Source: Pleurotus ostreatus/Saccharomyces cerevisiae fusant (lineage: Eukaryota > Opisthokonta). From it: a stretch of 64,000 nt of DNA. Shown piece after piece: positions 32,532-44,482 of this stretch. Both the position numbers and the translations under genes were made by a program. The stretch's first letter is position 1. Each line of letters opens with the position of its first letter. The notes below the pieces were generated by a model that saw only the letters and a list, made by a program, of their open reading frames with translations, was not told the DNA's origin and did no database searches. The stretch is from positions 62,001 through 126,000 of the forward strand of contig JAMQCK010000035.1 in assembly GCA_024196135.1 (NCBI GenBank). The letters are read 5' to 3'.

Positions 32532-34214
32532 TTAAGCTCGGGCCCTTGCCTCGTCCTCCCGCCAGACGTAGTTCGGCCAACGACTGGGACCTTTGTCCGG
32601 AAACCCCTCATCCTGCCACGATGGTCCTGCCCCCTCCGGACGCTTGCTCTTGACCGCAATCTTCTTTTCAATGCAAAACCTGACACCCGCATCCCCGAAG
32701 CTTTTGAAGGCATGCGTAATCTCGATCACCAGCTTCGGCGAACCAGCAGGGCGGCTGTCCAGAGTGCGAGCGTCCGCGAGGGGTCCGAGTGCTCTCGCGT
32801 GCCAGGGTGAGTTTAACTGGAAGTTATAGAACTTCAGGAGAGTGAGGCTCGGGAGGAGATCGCGGTGGGCTGTCAGAGTTCCCGCGAGTGCCCAGGCCGC
32901 TTCGCCCATGTCCATGTCGTGTACACACAGCCGCCGGACGCCAGGGTACGCCCTAAACAATTTCGTCCACTGGTCCTGGTCGTACGCGCCGTCTTGATGA
33001 TCCCGGGCTTGCAGGGAGAGGGAGTGAATGCGGGCGGCGGTGTCCTTTTCCGCGGCCGCGAACCGACGCAGAACGGTTATGCTGGTAGGGTCGTCGTCGT
33101 TGAAGCTCATACTTTCGACCCGGATCTCTGTCAACCCCAGGGCGGTCAAGTGTGGGAGGATAAACATCGCGTCCTTACGAACGTCCAGATATTGCAAGGC
33201 TGGAAGGTCCAATCGCTGTATGGAGTCCGGACCGCGGGTATAGACAGTGAGAGTGAGCCTTTGGACCCTTTTGCACTCGGCTAGGCACCGGATAGCATCG
33301 TCGATGGTGTCCTCCCGGCGCATCGCGAGCTCCAAGGTGCGAAAGCCGCCCCAAGGTAGGCTGAACGCGCGGACGTCCACTTCGTCAAGCCTAACGTCGG
33401 CGGATAGCGAAGGACAGTCTTCGAAGAGGGTGTATGTATTGACGCCTCTGACAGGTGTGTGAATATTGGTGAGGTCGAGCTTCTCGAGCAGCGGCAGCCG
33501 CCTGCGCCCCCGGAGTAGCGCATCCGGCAGGGGGACGCTGTCAATGACCACGGCCTTCCATCGACCCGCGCTCGCGAGCAACGGTTTCAGCACCGCGGCC
33601 CACTCCTCCTGCGGAACGCGCTCTCGCACAGCCTTGCCTGTACGCCACGGAGGGCATGCTCCATTCAACGTGAGGTTCAGGGCCCGTGCCTGCGAGCGCT
33701 GCAAGCACCGCTTGAGGGTATCGTGCCAGTTGGTATACAACGTCGGAAAGAGCACGATTTCTGCCCATACAGAGGCAGCGCCGAGGGCTATTGCCCGCCA
33801 GCGCTGACAGACGCGGAGCACAGGATGCTGCCCAAGGAGGGAGGAGTCCGGCTTGCGGCGGAAGGCGTCTTCGAGGGTATAGGTTATGATAGCAGCGAGA
33901 GCATCGGTCGGGAGTCTTCGGATGGGTGCCAGGAAAGCGCGTTTGCGCTCAGCGTTGGTCAAGAGCACCTGGTGTTGGGCGCGTAGTCGTTCCAGGGCCA
34001 TCTCGGCGTGTCGGATCTCTTTGGCATATTCAGTGACGGACGCCTCGTCCCCTTGCAGAGAAGATTGAACATCTAGCGCTTGGCGCCTTGTGGGGGCCGC
34101 CTGCGACTGGAGAGCGTATGTGGGGAGTTCTGTGGTGCGTGCAGAGACAGCGTAGTTGCATTTCCGACAGAGTTTGGTATGTAGCATGTCTGGTTGGAGG
34201 TGCTCAACGCTCAT
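32532..34214 (-). CDS. F-box protein with leucine-rich C-terminal region
   Basis: One uninterrupted 560-residue frame. The N-terminus has a CRKC pair (LCRKCNYAV). A coiled coil follows (EIRHAEMALERLRAQHQVLL), then the F-box (IRRLPTDALAAIITYTLEDA ... VCQRWRAIALGAASVWAEI). About 400 residues of irregular LRR-like sequence follow (LPLLEKLDLTNI, LPALQYLDVRKD, PSLTLLKFYNFQLN). This is the usual agaricomycete F-box layout: the F-box would bind Skp1 in an SCF ubiquitin ligase and the C-terminus would bind an unknown target. Lack of introns is common in this class. Confidence 0.8.
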   Translation of the reverse strand: MSVEHLQPDMLHTKLCRKCNYAVSARTTELPTYALQSQAAPTRRQALDVQSSLQGDEASVTEYAKEIRHAEMALERLRAQHQVLLTNAERKRAFLAPIRRLPTDALAAIITYTLEDAFRRKPDSSLLGQHPVLRVCQRWRAIALGAASVWAEIVLFPTLYTNWHDTLKRCLQRSQARALNLTLNGACPPWRTGKAVRERVPQEEWAAVLKPLLASAGRWKAVVIDSVPLPDALLRGRRRLPLLEKLDLTNIHTPVRGVNTYTLFEDCPSLSADVRLDEVDVRAFSLPWGGFRTLELAMRREDTIDDAIRCLAECKRVQRLTLTVYTRGPDSIQRLDLPALQYLDVRKDAMFILPHLTALGLTEIRVESMSFNDDDPTSITVLRRFAAAEKDTAARIHSLSLQARDHQDGAYDQDQWTKLFRAYPGVRRLCVHDMDMGEAAWALAGTLTAHRDLLPSLTLLKFYNFQLNSPWHARALGPLADARTLDSRPAGSPKLVIEITHAFKSFGDAGVRFCIEKKIAVKSKRPEGAGPSWQDEGFPDKGPSRWPNYVWREDEARARA

Positions 34215-34473
34215 TTCTGCTACCCTTCGTGGTTGAGATTGAGAAGTGCTTCGGGTCGAAGGGATGAAGGCCTTCTGAGCGCCTGTCCAGTCGCGTCACG
34301 ATCGGCGACACGGTCACGTACGATGACTCACCTATCCGGACATTCGGCCCGATGTGATGACGACTTGTGGCTGACATGGCTGATTGCGGCCATCCGGTCG
34401 TCTGCGGCTTGTCTCCGGCGCTCGCCTTCTGCTTCCTTCCCAGCAGTTCTTTGCTTGCTCACCGTCGGCCACG

Positions 34474-36518
34474 ATGGCTAGCACACAGCGCCTGCTGCTG
34501 CTCTCTGCCCTCGTCGCCGGCGCTTACGCGCACGGGCACCATCATGAGCTCTCCGACGCGGACATACACAAGCCCATTGATGCGATCCTCTGGATTCACA
34601 TCTTCCTCCAGGCCGCGATATGGGGCGTTTTGTTCCCGACGGGAATGGTTTTGGGCCTCAGCAAGAGCAGATGGCATGTTCCACTGCAGGTGCGCGTCAG
34701 CTAGCTGTAGGGGGCGGTGATCCACTCCCCCCTCCGCCCCACACGTTACACTTGCTGACCGATCACCTCCTCCCCATAGGCAACGGGTATCGCGCTCACC
34801 CTCGGCGGCTACATCCTTGGCCACGCACACAAGGGGCGCGCCTTCCTTGCCGGCGCGCACGGCAAATTCGCCAATATTCTCCTCATCCCCATCCTCACCC
34901 AGCTCTGCCTCGGCATCTACCTCAAGTTGCACATTCACGAGAAGTCACTGCGGCCGTATGCTGTGAAGGTGCATGGGCTTGTTGGCAAGACGTATCCCAT
35001 TCTCGGCTGGACGCAGATGCTGTTCGGCGCAATCACTTTCCGGGGGTACTGCCGAGGAGGTCACCTCGGACAGTGTTTGGCCCACTACATCATGGGGAGT
35101 GGGTTCATCGCGTACGGGACAATTATGGCTATCATCCTTCTCGTTGGCGAGTCTTGGGTGAGACGAAGCGGGAGGAGTCCGGAGTGGTGGGATTCATGGT
35201 GCGTCGCCTCAAACCGTTTGAGTCCAATTGGGTGCTGACGACTTCGCGCAGGGTAATCATGCTTTGGGTAAGCAAAAGTGTTGACATACTGTACTGCTCA
35301 CCTAAACAAACCTATGATCACAGGGCATCGGTGAGTAACTTGTCTCGCGTCTGCAAACACCTACTGATTTCTTGCAGTCAACACCTTCACCGAACATCAC
35401 GGCGGTGATTGGTCCGTCAAGGACATGCAGCACACGTGAGCTCAAGCTCTCTGAGGTCACGTCTATCGTTGCTAATTTACTGCTAGCATCCTCGGCGTCC
35501 TCTGGTGGGCTGGCGGCATGCTCGGCATATTCCTCGCGCGCAACAACCAGCGTAATGTCGTCCCTGCCTTGATGTACGCTGTCGCCCATAACTTCCCTGT
35601 CTGCATGCACTGATTCTGAGCAGTATCATCCTGACCGGTTGGGCGATGGCGAACCACGCGCAAGCGCTGATGATTTCCACTGAAGTGCGTAGTCCTATCT
35701 AACAAATCCGCCCACCTCCTTCTGACACCTATCCCAGGTCCACAGCATGTTCGGCCACACCCTCTTCGGCGCCGGCCTCGCGCGCATCATCGAGATCGCC
35801 GTCTTCGCGCCCAACTACGCCGCACCAGAGGGCGCCACCACCGACGCGGACGATGCCCATTCCGACCACACATTGACCACCAGTGATTCGTCATCTCGCA
35901 CCCTCGCTGCGCGCGCTTTCAGACATCTACCGCCTTACCTGCTCACCGCTGCGGGGATCCTGTTTATGAGCGGGACGGACGAGGAGCTGAAGGTGGCGAA
36001 CGACGCGGGGATGGACCATGTGACGTATATTTTGATCATGTTCAGGTGAGTTCTGAACTTTTGTCGCGCCGTCTTTCCCTATGGGCAACTTTTGACATCC
36101 AGCGACCACACTCGCTCTCCCATTATGTGGCTACGTCCAAGAATACGTGCTCACGGTCTTCCCAGCTTATCCTTCGTCATCTACACCCTCATCGTCTTCC
36201 TCATCAACCTGTACGCGACGTCGGGGCGGAACGCGCCGAACGCGGCCGGCGCGAAGGGCGTGGACGAGGGTGGCATCGAGCTTTCGTCGCCAACGGGGAT
36301 TAGGAATAATTGGTGAGTGGGCACTTGTCTGCTAATTCAGAAGGGAGCAGCACCTGCGGAGCATCGAAGCTGCAGAGGGACAATCTTTTGTCGAAGTGTG
36401 GCAGAGGAGATGTTTAGAGTGCTAATTGTGGCCCAGGTACTCTCGCGTGCCAAACGCCGCCGATGCACCAGAGCGGGAACCCATCGCTCATCATGTCATC
36501 GGAGACGATGAGGACTGA
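34474..36518 (+). CDS. YTP1: YTP1-like multi-pass membrane protein
   Basis: At least nine exons, some tiny (for example the one coding VIMLW near 35253). A signal peptide (MASTQRLLLLSALVAGAYA) precedes a His-rich start (HGHHHELSDADIHK). The protein then has many membrane segments, among them ILWIHIFLQAAIWGVLFPTG, GIALTLGGYILGHAHKG, ILLIPILTQLCLGIYL, ILGVLWWAGGMLGIFL and LSFVIYTLIVFLINLY. Motifs such as HGLVGKTYPILGWTQMLFG and EVHSMFGHTLFGAGLARI fit the Ytp1/DUF2427 family. Its function is unknown even in yeast; conserved His residues within the membrane region suggest heme or metal binding, which is inference. It ends YSRVPNAADAPE ... GDDED. Confidence 0.85.
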
Positions 36519-37436
36519 GCGCGGTCGGATATCTCATCAGATAGCCGACCATTCGTTGTCATTGTCTTTCTCGCTCGTAGCTGGAGAGAAAGACGACGAA
36601 GATGTATACTGACGTCCCGGTCGACTACCCAATAACGATAGACACAGTAGTGCACCCTGCGGATGTCCGTCGAGGTATGTAGCACGAGAGCTTAGTTTTC
36701 CTGCTTTGCTGTACGACCGATCCTCGAGGATATGTATAATGCTTTCCTGTATACCTAATGATCATTGCTTGTGGACCTATGTGGGACTTGAGGGAACGAC
36801 GCTGGGTGCGGAGTTGCGGGATAGCATGGGTAAGAACTGCGAAGAGCATACGGAGCTCGCCGCAGGATTTGTTAGGGCAATTGTTTTGTGGCACCGATCT
36901 TCTGCCTGGCCTCGGTACACGTCTTCTCTTACTTTTGAGAAGCCGACCAAAGACCTTCGCTCCGCAACAGTATCGCGCACCTCGATACTGTAGCCTTATG
37001 TAGACTTCGAAGCGACTTCGAAGCCGACGAAACAGCCAGTCGCGGCATATGCCGAAACTCTGTCACGAAGCAGTCACAGTTCGGATTCGTTCAAAGCCTC
37101 GCCACGTCCTCTCATGGCAGCGTTATGCGGCATGCCCATATGGGCTTTTAATCAGGTTTGAACTACCTCTATCATGGCCTCCCTAGCCCTCTACTGTGCA
37201 CTCCAGTGCGCTACACTGTCTTACGTTACTAACACGTGTTCTGGACATATGTTATTCACCTGGCAAATACCGAATTTTCCACGCGAGTGCCGATCTGGGT
37301 ACGCAGTAAATGAAATCACGTACATAGGCACGAGGGAGGCGCCGACACGAGCTGTGTTGGAAGCCGAATTTACGACTTGTGTCGGGCGCTGACGAGCAGA
37401 AACGCGTCCTTCCGCGCGCCTATCCCCTCCCCCTCC
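36519..37436. other. intergenic upstream of the coiled-coil gene
   Basis: No gene supported; short frames on both strands lack family signatures. It contains two 12-bp perfect palindromes centred on CATATG (see 37043-37146) and a short direct repeat (ACTTCGAAGCGACTTCGAAGC, positions about 37005-37025). Confidence 0.5.
37043..37146. promoter_or_regulatory. pair of CATATG-centred palindromes
   Basis: CGGCATATGCCG (37043-37054) and GCCCATATGGGC (37135-37146) are perfect 12-bp palindromes, 92 bp apart, about 290-390 bp before the ATG at 37437. The first has the CGG-N6-CCG form bound by some Zn2Cys6 factors; both contain a CANNTG core. A regulatory role is inference. Confidence 0.3.
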
Positions 37437-40400
37437 ATGGCCGAATCATCCAACGCGTCGCTCGCGAGAAGACGCGTGCGCCCACCTCTTGCGCCGATGG
37501 GGCCGCGGCAGAGCAGATCTTCCCGGTCCGCAAGTACCCCAGATGCATTCCGCAGCTTGTCTCTTTCGCCCAGGGTAGCCACTCTTTCTCGCTCGTCTGT
37601 GCAGGACCCGGACGGCATGTCGACGCGCTCTGGTAGCCCGCGGCCGGACATCGCGCCCACCCCCACGTCGAGCACGCCCCCGCCTCCCGCGCACCAGGCT
37701 ATACCGACGGACGTCCGCCCAGAAGACGCGTTCGACGACTCTGGGATTGTCATCGAAGGACTTTCTGGCCTGACACCCTCCCCTCAACCTTCCTCGACCT
37801 CGACGACTGGTTCCTCATCCCCTGTCGCGCCTTTCCAAAAAGCGACCTCGTTAACACCACCGCCGTCGGTGTCGTTTGAGTCCCAGCCCGTCAAATGGAA
37901 GGGTCTTCCCCTCGAGGCTGCGCTATGTGAGTGGCCGTCAAATGTTATTGAACGGGATCTGACTGGCTGCAGGGACCCTCGACTCGGAAGAATTGCAGGA
38001 GATCGTCTCGCGCGCCATACGATCATCGGCACGCGAGTCGTACATCCGCATCCTCCCTGTGCGCCGCATTGATCACACCCTCCCTAACGAGCTCGCGCGC
38101 CTGGACGCTGCACGAGCATCCGCGCAGGCTCGCTACCGGTTCGGCGTGCACAGGCGCACTATGCTTCTGCAGGCGCTCGCCGCGCACCCAGGCAGCGCCG
38201 ACGCCGCAGAATTCTCAGCCCACATCGCCAAGCAGCTTTCCGACGTAATGGCCGAGTGCGACGCATGTACGGAGGCGATGGTGCGCGCAGTCGACCATAC
38301 TGCGCAAATCAACCGCCTTCTCGACCAACACTGGGGCAGCGCCCTTGCGATCGCGCTGAGGAAGGTTTGTGGAGCGGCAATTCGTCTAGGCGCTTGCTGA
38401 TGCATATGCACCCAGCTCAACACTAGCTACGGCCGTCGCTCTACCCAGCTTAGCACGGCACGCGAGCGTATCAGCCAGCTCGAGGCTGAGGTTGACGAGG
38501 CATGGAACCAGGCGCACAAGATGGCCCAGGAGATTGATCAAATTGAGGACGAAGCGGAACGTGTTGCCGAGGAAATTATGTCCGAGGGCGGCAGCATACT
38601 CGGTGTCGGCGACACCATGGCTTTTGGGACCGTCGACGCGGAGCAGGAAATTCGTCTTCCAGTCAACGACAACAGCGACCCGGAAGACGACAGCGACATC
38701 GAGGATGATCACCATTCACGTCAAGGCGATGATACCACGACGATAAACGACACTCAGGCCCTTTGCGAGCTCGCAGACAGCGGCGAGGCCATCATCCACC
38801 GCGCGGAGGTCGTCCCCGTCAATGGCACCCTCTCTCCGCGCCCATCGATCTTCACCCTCCGTGCCTTCGCCGCCGCGCAGCTCAGTCCAAACACGGACCC
38901 GGAATCGCCGAAACAACCGACTACTCCGGAGGCCGCCATCTTCACGCCACCGATGAAGGACGAGGTCGAGCGCGCACGGCCTGCTCCTGCGCGGCACGAC
39001 TCTGTCATGTCCACTGGTACCACTGGGTCTGGGTCAAACGTCGTGGAATACACGCGTCCGCGCTCAGGACCGATGGCGACGCCGACGTTTGGGGCAAACT
39101 TCAGGGCGTCGGTGGGCTCTACAGTGCTGTCGCAGACTACTGCGACGTTCTCGCCGGTCAGCGCGACGCCTCCGACTCCTTTAGCGCCCATTCCGGGCAC
39201 GCCTCTGACCGCTGTGCCACCGACGCGCACAAATACAGCGCCACCCACGTCGATGGTCTCCCTTCAGCCGGAGGATGATCGCGCAAGCATCAGGAGCGCG
39301 AGGAGTACGCGCAGCGCACGGAGCACGCGGCGGGTCACGCTCGTCAAGGCGGCTCGTCAGCGCAGCATGCGGACGACGGCCGGCAATTTACGTCTGCCTG
39401 CGCGTGCAGCGACTATGCCAGGCTTGTCGGCGGTACCGTCCTCCACTCTTCCCCCTGCGAAGCCAAGATCGCCAGTACCTGCAGCGCGTCTCGCAGCAGA
39501 GCTTCCTCCTCTGCCAGAACCCATGCCCAGCCCCGCGCAACAGCAATTGGCACCCAAGGAGCAGCTTGCGTACCCCGCCAGGCGCCCGACGCCCAGGTTG
39601 TCGCTAGTGATGTCCCAGGCGATGGCGCCCGCTAAAGCCTTGGAGACCGCAGCAGCAGCATCAACTGCCCCGGGAGCTGCCGTGCTAGAGCCCGAGGACC
39701 CTATGCACGAGGAGCCGCCGTTAGAAGAGTCCCGGGGAGCGATGCAGAACCCTCTTCCTATCACGTTCAAGCGGAACTCGTTTTTGAACCTCAGCGGAGA
39801 CGAGGCGAGCCCCATCACCCCTCTCGGCAATGGTGCGCTGCCCAGTACGTCCGACCTGCATACCCTGCCGCAGCCGTCGACCGAGGGCTCTTCCGGTCCG
39901 TCCAGCTCGATAGGTGACCGGCTCGGCCTCGACATGGGCAACAAGCACGAATCGATCCGCGGCGCTTGGGATACCATTCGCGGCAAGAAGAAACGCCCAC
40001 GCGATCCTACGCGCCCGAGCACGAGCGACGGTCTGCTCTCGCGCGGCAAGCCGGTGTTTACGCCATTGTCGTCGGGCGCGCCGCGCTTGAGGACTAAGTC
40101 TGTCTCGCGCCGAGGGCTCGCGACCTCCGACGGACTATCTGGTCGCCCCGAAATGCCGCCTCTGACTCGCCTAGACATCTCTGCGCCCATCACGACTCGC
40201 CTCAATCCGGACTCCCCTCTCACAGCACGGCCGGACGCGTCACCCATAGCTCGCCGTGCATCGCCGTTCTCGCCGCCCGTATGTCAGTCGAGCATCAAGA
40301 TTGGTGGCCTCTCGCGCAAGACAAACATTGATGATATCACGCTCATTCCTGGCGATGGTAGCGAGTTTGGGTCATCTTGGGATGGCTTGACGGGAGCACA

Positions 40401-40724
40401 CTCTATGGAGGAGATTCAAGAGACGCCGCGTGCGTCGGGCTTGCACCGACAAGGCAAGTCGGCGGATGACCTTGGAGAACAGGATGACTCGTTGGGTCGT
40501 AAGTGCAGTCTTTATGACTAGTAAGGAGTATGATTGCTGATGTGCACGCAGCGCTGCCCAAACGAACTATCCCCTCTATGTGGATGAACTCTGACCCCAA
40601 GGCGTCCCGTCCGCCCCCGGAAAGCCCGTCTCGCCTGCATAGGTTGAAAGGTTTCACGAAGCGCTATTCAATGTCACTGTCAAGTTTCTCGCCGTCCAAG
40701 AAGTTCATGCCGAATCGAACATGA
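37437..40724 (+). CDS. long coiled-coil and disordered protein, unknown function
   Basis: Four exons; about 1,030 residues. The N-terminal 160 residues are Ser/Pro/Arg-rich with possible Ser-Pro phosphorylation sites. A helical region follows (LDSEELQEIVSRAIRSS ... IDHTLPNELARLDAARASAQ), then a coiled coil (RERISQLEAEVDEAWNQAHK and KMAQEIDQIEDEAERVAEE). Most of the rest is disordered, with an Arg/Ser block (RSARSTRSARSTRRVTLVKA), a Pro-rich block and several basic clusters (RGKKKRPRD). The last exon ends KRYSMSLSSFSPSKKFMPNR. The layout recalls fungal polarity or septum scaffolds, but I recognise no domain and assign no function. Confidence 0.75.
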
Positions 40725-41591
40725 CCTGGACCACGTCTCTTTGCCCGCGTCGCTACTCATAATCACTCCTCTACCCTCTGTACAAAGTTCCTCTTCTACA
40801 TCGCTATTGGATCCCCTCCGTCTGAATATACCAATCGTTGTTCCGCTTTCCGTATTTGCTGTACCTATAGCCCTCCCGCTTGATTGTTTCCATCCTTCCT
40901 TGACCCGAATCCCTTGTCATCGTCGTAGACATACCGTTCCCTCTATGCATAAGCACTCGCACCTCTATTATTCCGTGGCTGGCCCGACTCTGCTTACTTC
41001 CCGCTGAACCCATCCCCATTTGCCTGGTCACGCACAGTGGTTCTACTCTAACGTACACAGCAATCGATAGTTCTACATGCTTCTCGTATCGTTATCCACA
41101 TCTATTGTCCCCCCTGGCCCCTTCCCCTTCACCTAACATCTGTGGCAATTAAACTGGTCAGAGAGATATCGGGTGCGGATTAACGGGAATATCTTGTAGT
41201 ACAACAGTTTCTCGGGGTCCTTGCCCTGCAAACGGTACATCTCACCTTATTGAGGGAGGGTGGACTTGAATCGCTGCCGTTCCATAGCTATGGCCATGGT
41301 TGAGGGTCGAAACCACTTTGGAGAGGATCTAACTCTCACTATGACAAGCCCTCTGTTGCACTTCCCTCACACTATGTGCAGGAAGGACCCAGGCGTAGGG
41401 GGAGAGTTGGTATACTCCGGCTTCACAGAACGACAAGAAATTCTGTAACGCGTCGCCGAAAAAGGCAACTTTTGGCCATCAATTTGATCGCAACTGTATA
41501 TTCGAACTTCCGGCGTTCATTCCTCCTGTAATGCTTGCACCTTTGTGTAAAATGATTTTTAGATGGTCAAGACCATCCATAGGCCTTCAAC
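40725..41591. other. intergenic, no gene seen
   Basis: It begins with a pyrimidine-rich, probable 3' UTR of the coiled-coil gene. No convincing open frame, repeat or RNA gene up to the tRNA terminator. Confidence 0.55.
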
Positions 41592-41603
41592 AAAAAAGCA
41601 AAA
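41592..41603 (-). terminator. Pol III terminator of tRNA-Pro
   Basis: On the minus strand, a TTTT run (41600-41603) and then TTTTTT (41592-41597) follow the tRNA 3' end within about 6-17 nt, as expected for RNA polymerase III. Confidence 0.8.
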
Positions 41604-41608
41604 GGAAA

Positions 41609-41692
41609 GGCCCCCACCCGGGTTCGAACCGAGGATCACCTGCAAGGATCTGAACACCCAAAGCAGGTATCTTACCACTAGACCATGAGGGC
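41609..41692 (-). tRNA. tRNA-Pro (UGG) with a 12-nt intron
   Basis: The acceptor stem GCCCTCA (41686-41692) pairs with TGGGGGC (41610-41616) with one G-T wobble. The D arm contains TGGTCTAGTGG. The anticodon stem CCTGC pairs with GCAGG. The loop gives anticodon TGG (41658-41660), followed by G37 and a 12-nt intron (41645-41656) at the standard position between 37 and 38. The T arm has CTCGG/CCGGG around TTCGAAC. Without the intron it is 72 nt including the discriminator base. The internal B box (GGTTCGAAC) is intact. Confidence 0.93.
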
Positions 41693-42212
41693 GCTGAAGA
41701 CGTATGTGTTGCATCCGTCTGATTTTTCACACTGCATTGCGAAGACGGAGATTTCATGCGGGATGCACAAGTAATCCTTTTACATAGCTGTGAACTTAGA
41801 ACAAACAATCCATACAGAGCCTAGAGAAGCAGCTTTCAAGCAGCTGACAGACTGAGATAGATTGGTGCAACACAATACAGCAGATACAAGTACTACGGAA
41901 TCCTTTCAGATCAGTCGACTGGTACTCGGCGCTAGCACAGGGAGTCGGAGCAAAACCTGACGACGCGCGAGCAGCAGGTCTTGAGTGATATATGTACAGC
42001 GGACGGCCTTCAGTACGCTCGTCCCGGATGGCGCGCCCATGCAGGGGCCTGACGCTCGCGCCGAAGAAAAAGTTATTATCCAGAGTGATGGCCGATACGG
42101 GAGGCAGGTATGCGGTCGACGTTCTAAGCGCTGTAGTAGGTTGAGGCCGCACCATCGAGTGGTTGTGAGCCTGACGGAAAGTCAAAGGTATGCATGAGGT
42201 TGATGTTGTCCG
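41693..42212. other. intergenic between tRNA and copy B
   Basis: The tRNA 5' flank and the 3' side of copy B. Minus-strand frames (for example about 41796-42185) have no family signature. Nothing else recognised. Confidence 0.5.
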
Positions 42213-43553
42213 TCAAGCAACTCGTCGAGAAGAGCGATCGGGACACGGTGCGCAGGTCTGACGCCGAGGTACACAATTGGCTTCCAAAGAGACGCCGAAG
42301 TAGAACAGAGCCCAATCGCTGCTGGTAAATGTCTGCGATGGAACGTTATGCGTCCGCTTGACCCAGGAAGGCGAGGGGCGAGGCTGCGCCGGTGACTTAC
42401 TATAGTCGCCCTTCGGCAGAGCCGGCGCAGCCACGAGTTGGGCGACGCGAAAGTCCTTCATCGAGGAAGAAGCGAGCCTCGGTATCTTCGAGGGTCTGAC
42501 TTCTGTAACCACAACTTCGTCGAGCCAACTCGATACGCGGGCGCTGTAGTGCGAGTCGTCGGTGCTGCCCGACGACACATATTTCGGCAGCCGATGGTCG
42601 GCGTCGGATTCGGGAATAGGCAAGTACCCAGTAGCCTCGGAGCTGCACAGCGATTCATCGTCCCAATGTTTCTCGTCATCGTCTAAGAACCATCGAGGTG
42701 GCTCGATGACGGACGAATCTCCAATGCCCCATTGGGGGAGGAAACGCGCAAGGCATTGCTTCCACGGCCTGAGCGCATCCGCGTCGGCGCGATGATTCAC
42801 GTAGCGGAAGAAGTTGTTGGTGTGAGTGCAGACCGATACAGGGTGAGAGGGCGTCTCCACGATGGGGTACGACTTTGCTCGCTCGTCAAGGAGTTTCCCA
42901 GTGATCGGATGGACTCCCCAATTGTAGTCCTCCGCTGTCTGAGAAGGAAGCCGCAGTCGGCTCTGTAATTGTCGCCCAGTGTCGGTGAGCGGAAAGAGTA
43001 TGTAGCGATACAGGTGATCAGGCGGCAGCAGCTGGAGTAAGCCTCAGTAATGCAAAAGCACGAAGTGAAATACATGTTACTACTCACTGCTGTCAGCGGA
43101 CGTCGCGGACTGCGGTCACTGTCTTCACGATCCCTGATCCCGGCGCACTCGCTGAACTTCAGTGTGTCCATGTAAGTCCTGAAGGTAGGAAAGAGTACAA
43201 AATGCCCATGGCAGAGCATATCCGCCATATCAGAGCGCACTGGTAAAGGATCTTTGTGAGTACTTCACCTTATATTAGCCAGACGAGAGCATACATATGA
43301 CGGCGTTACGAGGCGACGTGAGGTAGTAGGCTAAGCCACCTCTTGGGAGGCCCCAAGCCCATTCCATGCGCGCTTTCTGCCAAAAAATTCGACTGACGAA
43401 AGGTGTGGCAACCAGGGAATTACTGACCTGGTGCTGGTCACCGTCCGTAGCCACACGGCCATGAATCAAGCGTACGAGTTCTAAATCGGAGGTACTGCCG
43501 GTCAACACGCACTTCCAACGAAAGCAAGCCGGTCCGGCAATATCTGGAGACAT
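42213..43553 (-). CDS. HNH-endonuclease-like paralogue, copy B
   Basis: Four exons, about 390 residues, start MSPDIAGPACFRWKCVLTG (ATG at 43551-43553). The domain order is that of copy A: CVLTGSTSDLELVRLI, MEWAWGLPRGG, SPRNAVILRSDMADML, FVLFPTF, DRSPRRPLTA, YRYILFPLTDTGRQLQ, GVHPITGK, SYPIVETPSHPVSVC, STDDSHYSARVSSWLDE, SSDWALFYFGVSLE. The nuclease-histidine positions are R and A, as in copy A. It lies 0.9 kb from copy C on the same strand, which suggests local duplication. An alternative start further upstream in the same frame cannot be excluded, but this one gives the same length before CxxTG as in copy C. Confidence 0.75.
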
Positions 43554-44482
43554 GTAGAGGCCGAGTGGCGAAAAGCAGGTAGGCGTGTGGTGGAGGTCTG
43601 AACGGAAAGCGGGGACAGCGGCGGTCACTCTGACCGTGACCATCATCTGTCGCGTAATGTCACGCCAACCAGTGCAGGCAAACTTGCCCAAGCCTCCGAT
43701 CTTGCCTGTCGCAAGGGACGGTCAACAGCGCACCGAATTCTCGACCGTTCTCTCTCCCGCGCATATGGGTGGGTGCCTCTGACTGCAGAGGCAAAATACT
43801 GCAATGATGCAATTCGGAGATGGAGAGAAAAATCGTCCGGGTAAACAAACTAAGGTGAAGACGTCGATGTAGATATAACAACACTGGAGACCCAAAATAA
43901 GATTGGGCAACACCGCTGGAAGCTCTTCGCTATCAGAATACTCGCGCAAGACACGTGGTAGCCTCGATCCAGCGTACGCCAGGCGGAAGCGTGCGTCGAG
44001 GATGATCGCAAGGAGCGGACTGAGGCCGTCCGAGACCGAACGACTGGATGACCGCCCGCCATCGCCGTCTCGCTGCTCTAAGCGTCAGCAAAGTCCAAGC
44101 GGCGGAGGGGAGTAGCGCAGAGACGCCATCCGGCGCCACGTACACAACAGACGACGCGGAAGGGACTCGATCCGGATGGCGCGTGAGGTGCGTAATGCTC
44201 CCCGGAGATACAGCAGCTACGACGGGTTCGGTGGGGTGGATGCGATGACGGCTAGGAAACGGTGCAGCCCTTCGTGCGCTGGAAAACCATCGTAACCAGT
44301 AGCGGCCAAAGCGATCGGGGACGGCGGCAGCAGGTCCTGGTAAGGCGCAAGAATTTTCAGGCACTGCCATAGATGATTTACACCAGGCAGCTATCGCTGG
44401 GGATAAGAAATCTTGTCGCCGGAATCGTAGGGCGTGGCGGCATCGAAGCGCTGGTGTTCGACGAGGGCGCGGATTGCGTTAA
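43554..44482. other. spacer between copies B and C with one unassigned ORF
   Basis: A minus-strand ATG-started frame at 43933-44370 (145 codons, MAVPENSCALPGPAAAV at the start) is rich in Arg, Pro, Ala and Trp. It matches no family I know and shows no similarity to copies B or C. GC-driven chance opening is likely. The rest holds the copy B upstream region; no TATA box stands out. Confidence 0.35.

Noticed and set aside
39357..40247. 296-codon minus-strand frame
   Set aside because: Antisense to the large third exon of the coiled-coil protein; mirrors its Ser/Pro bias and has no motif.
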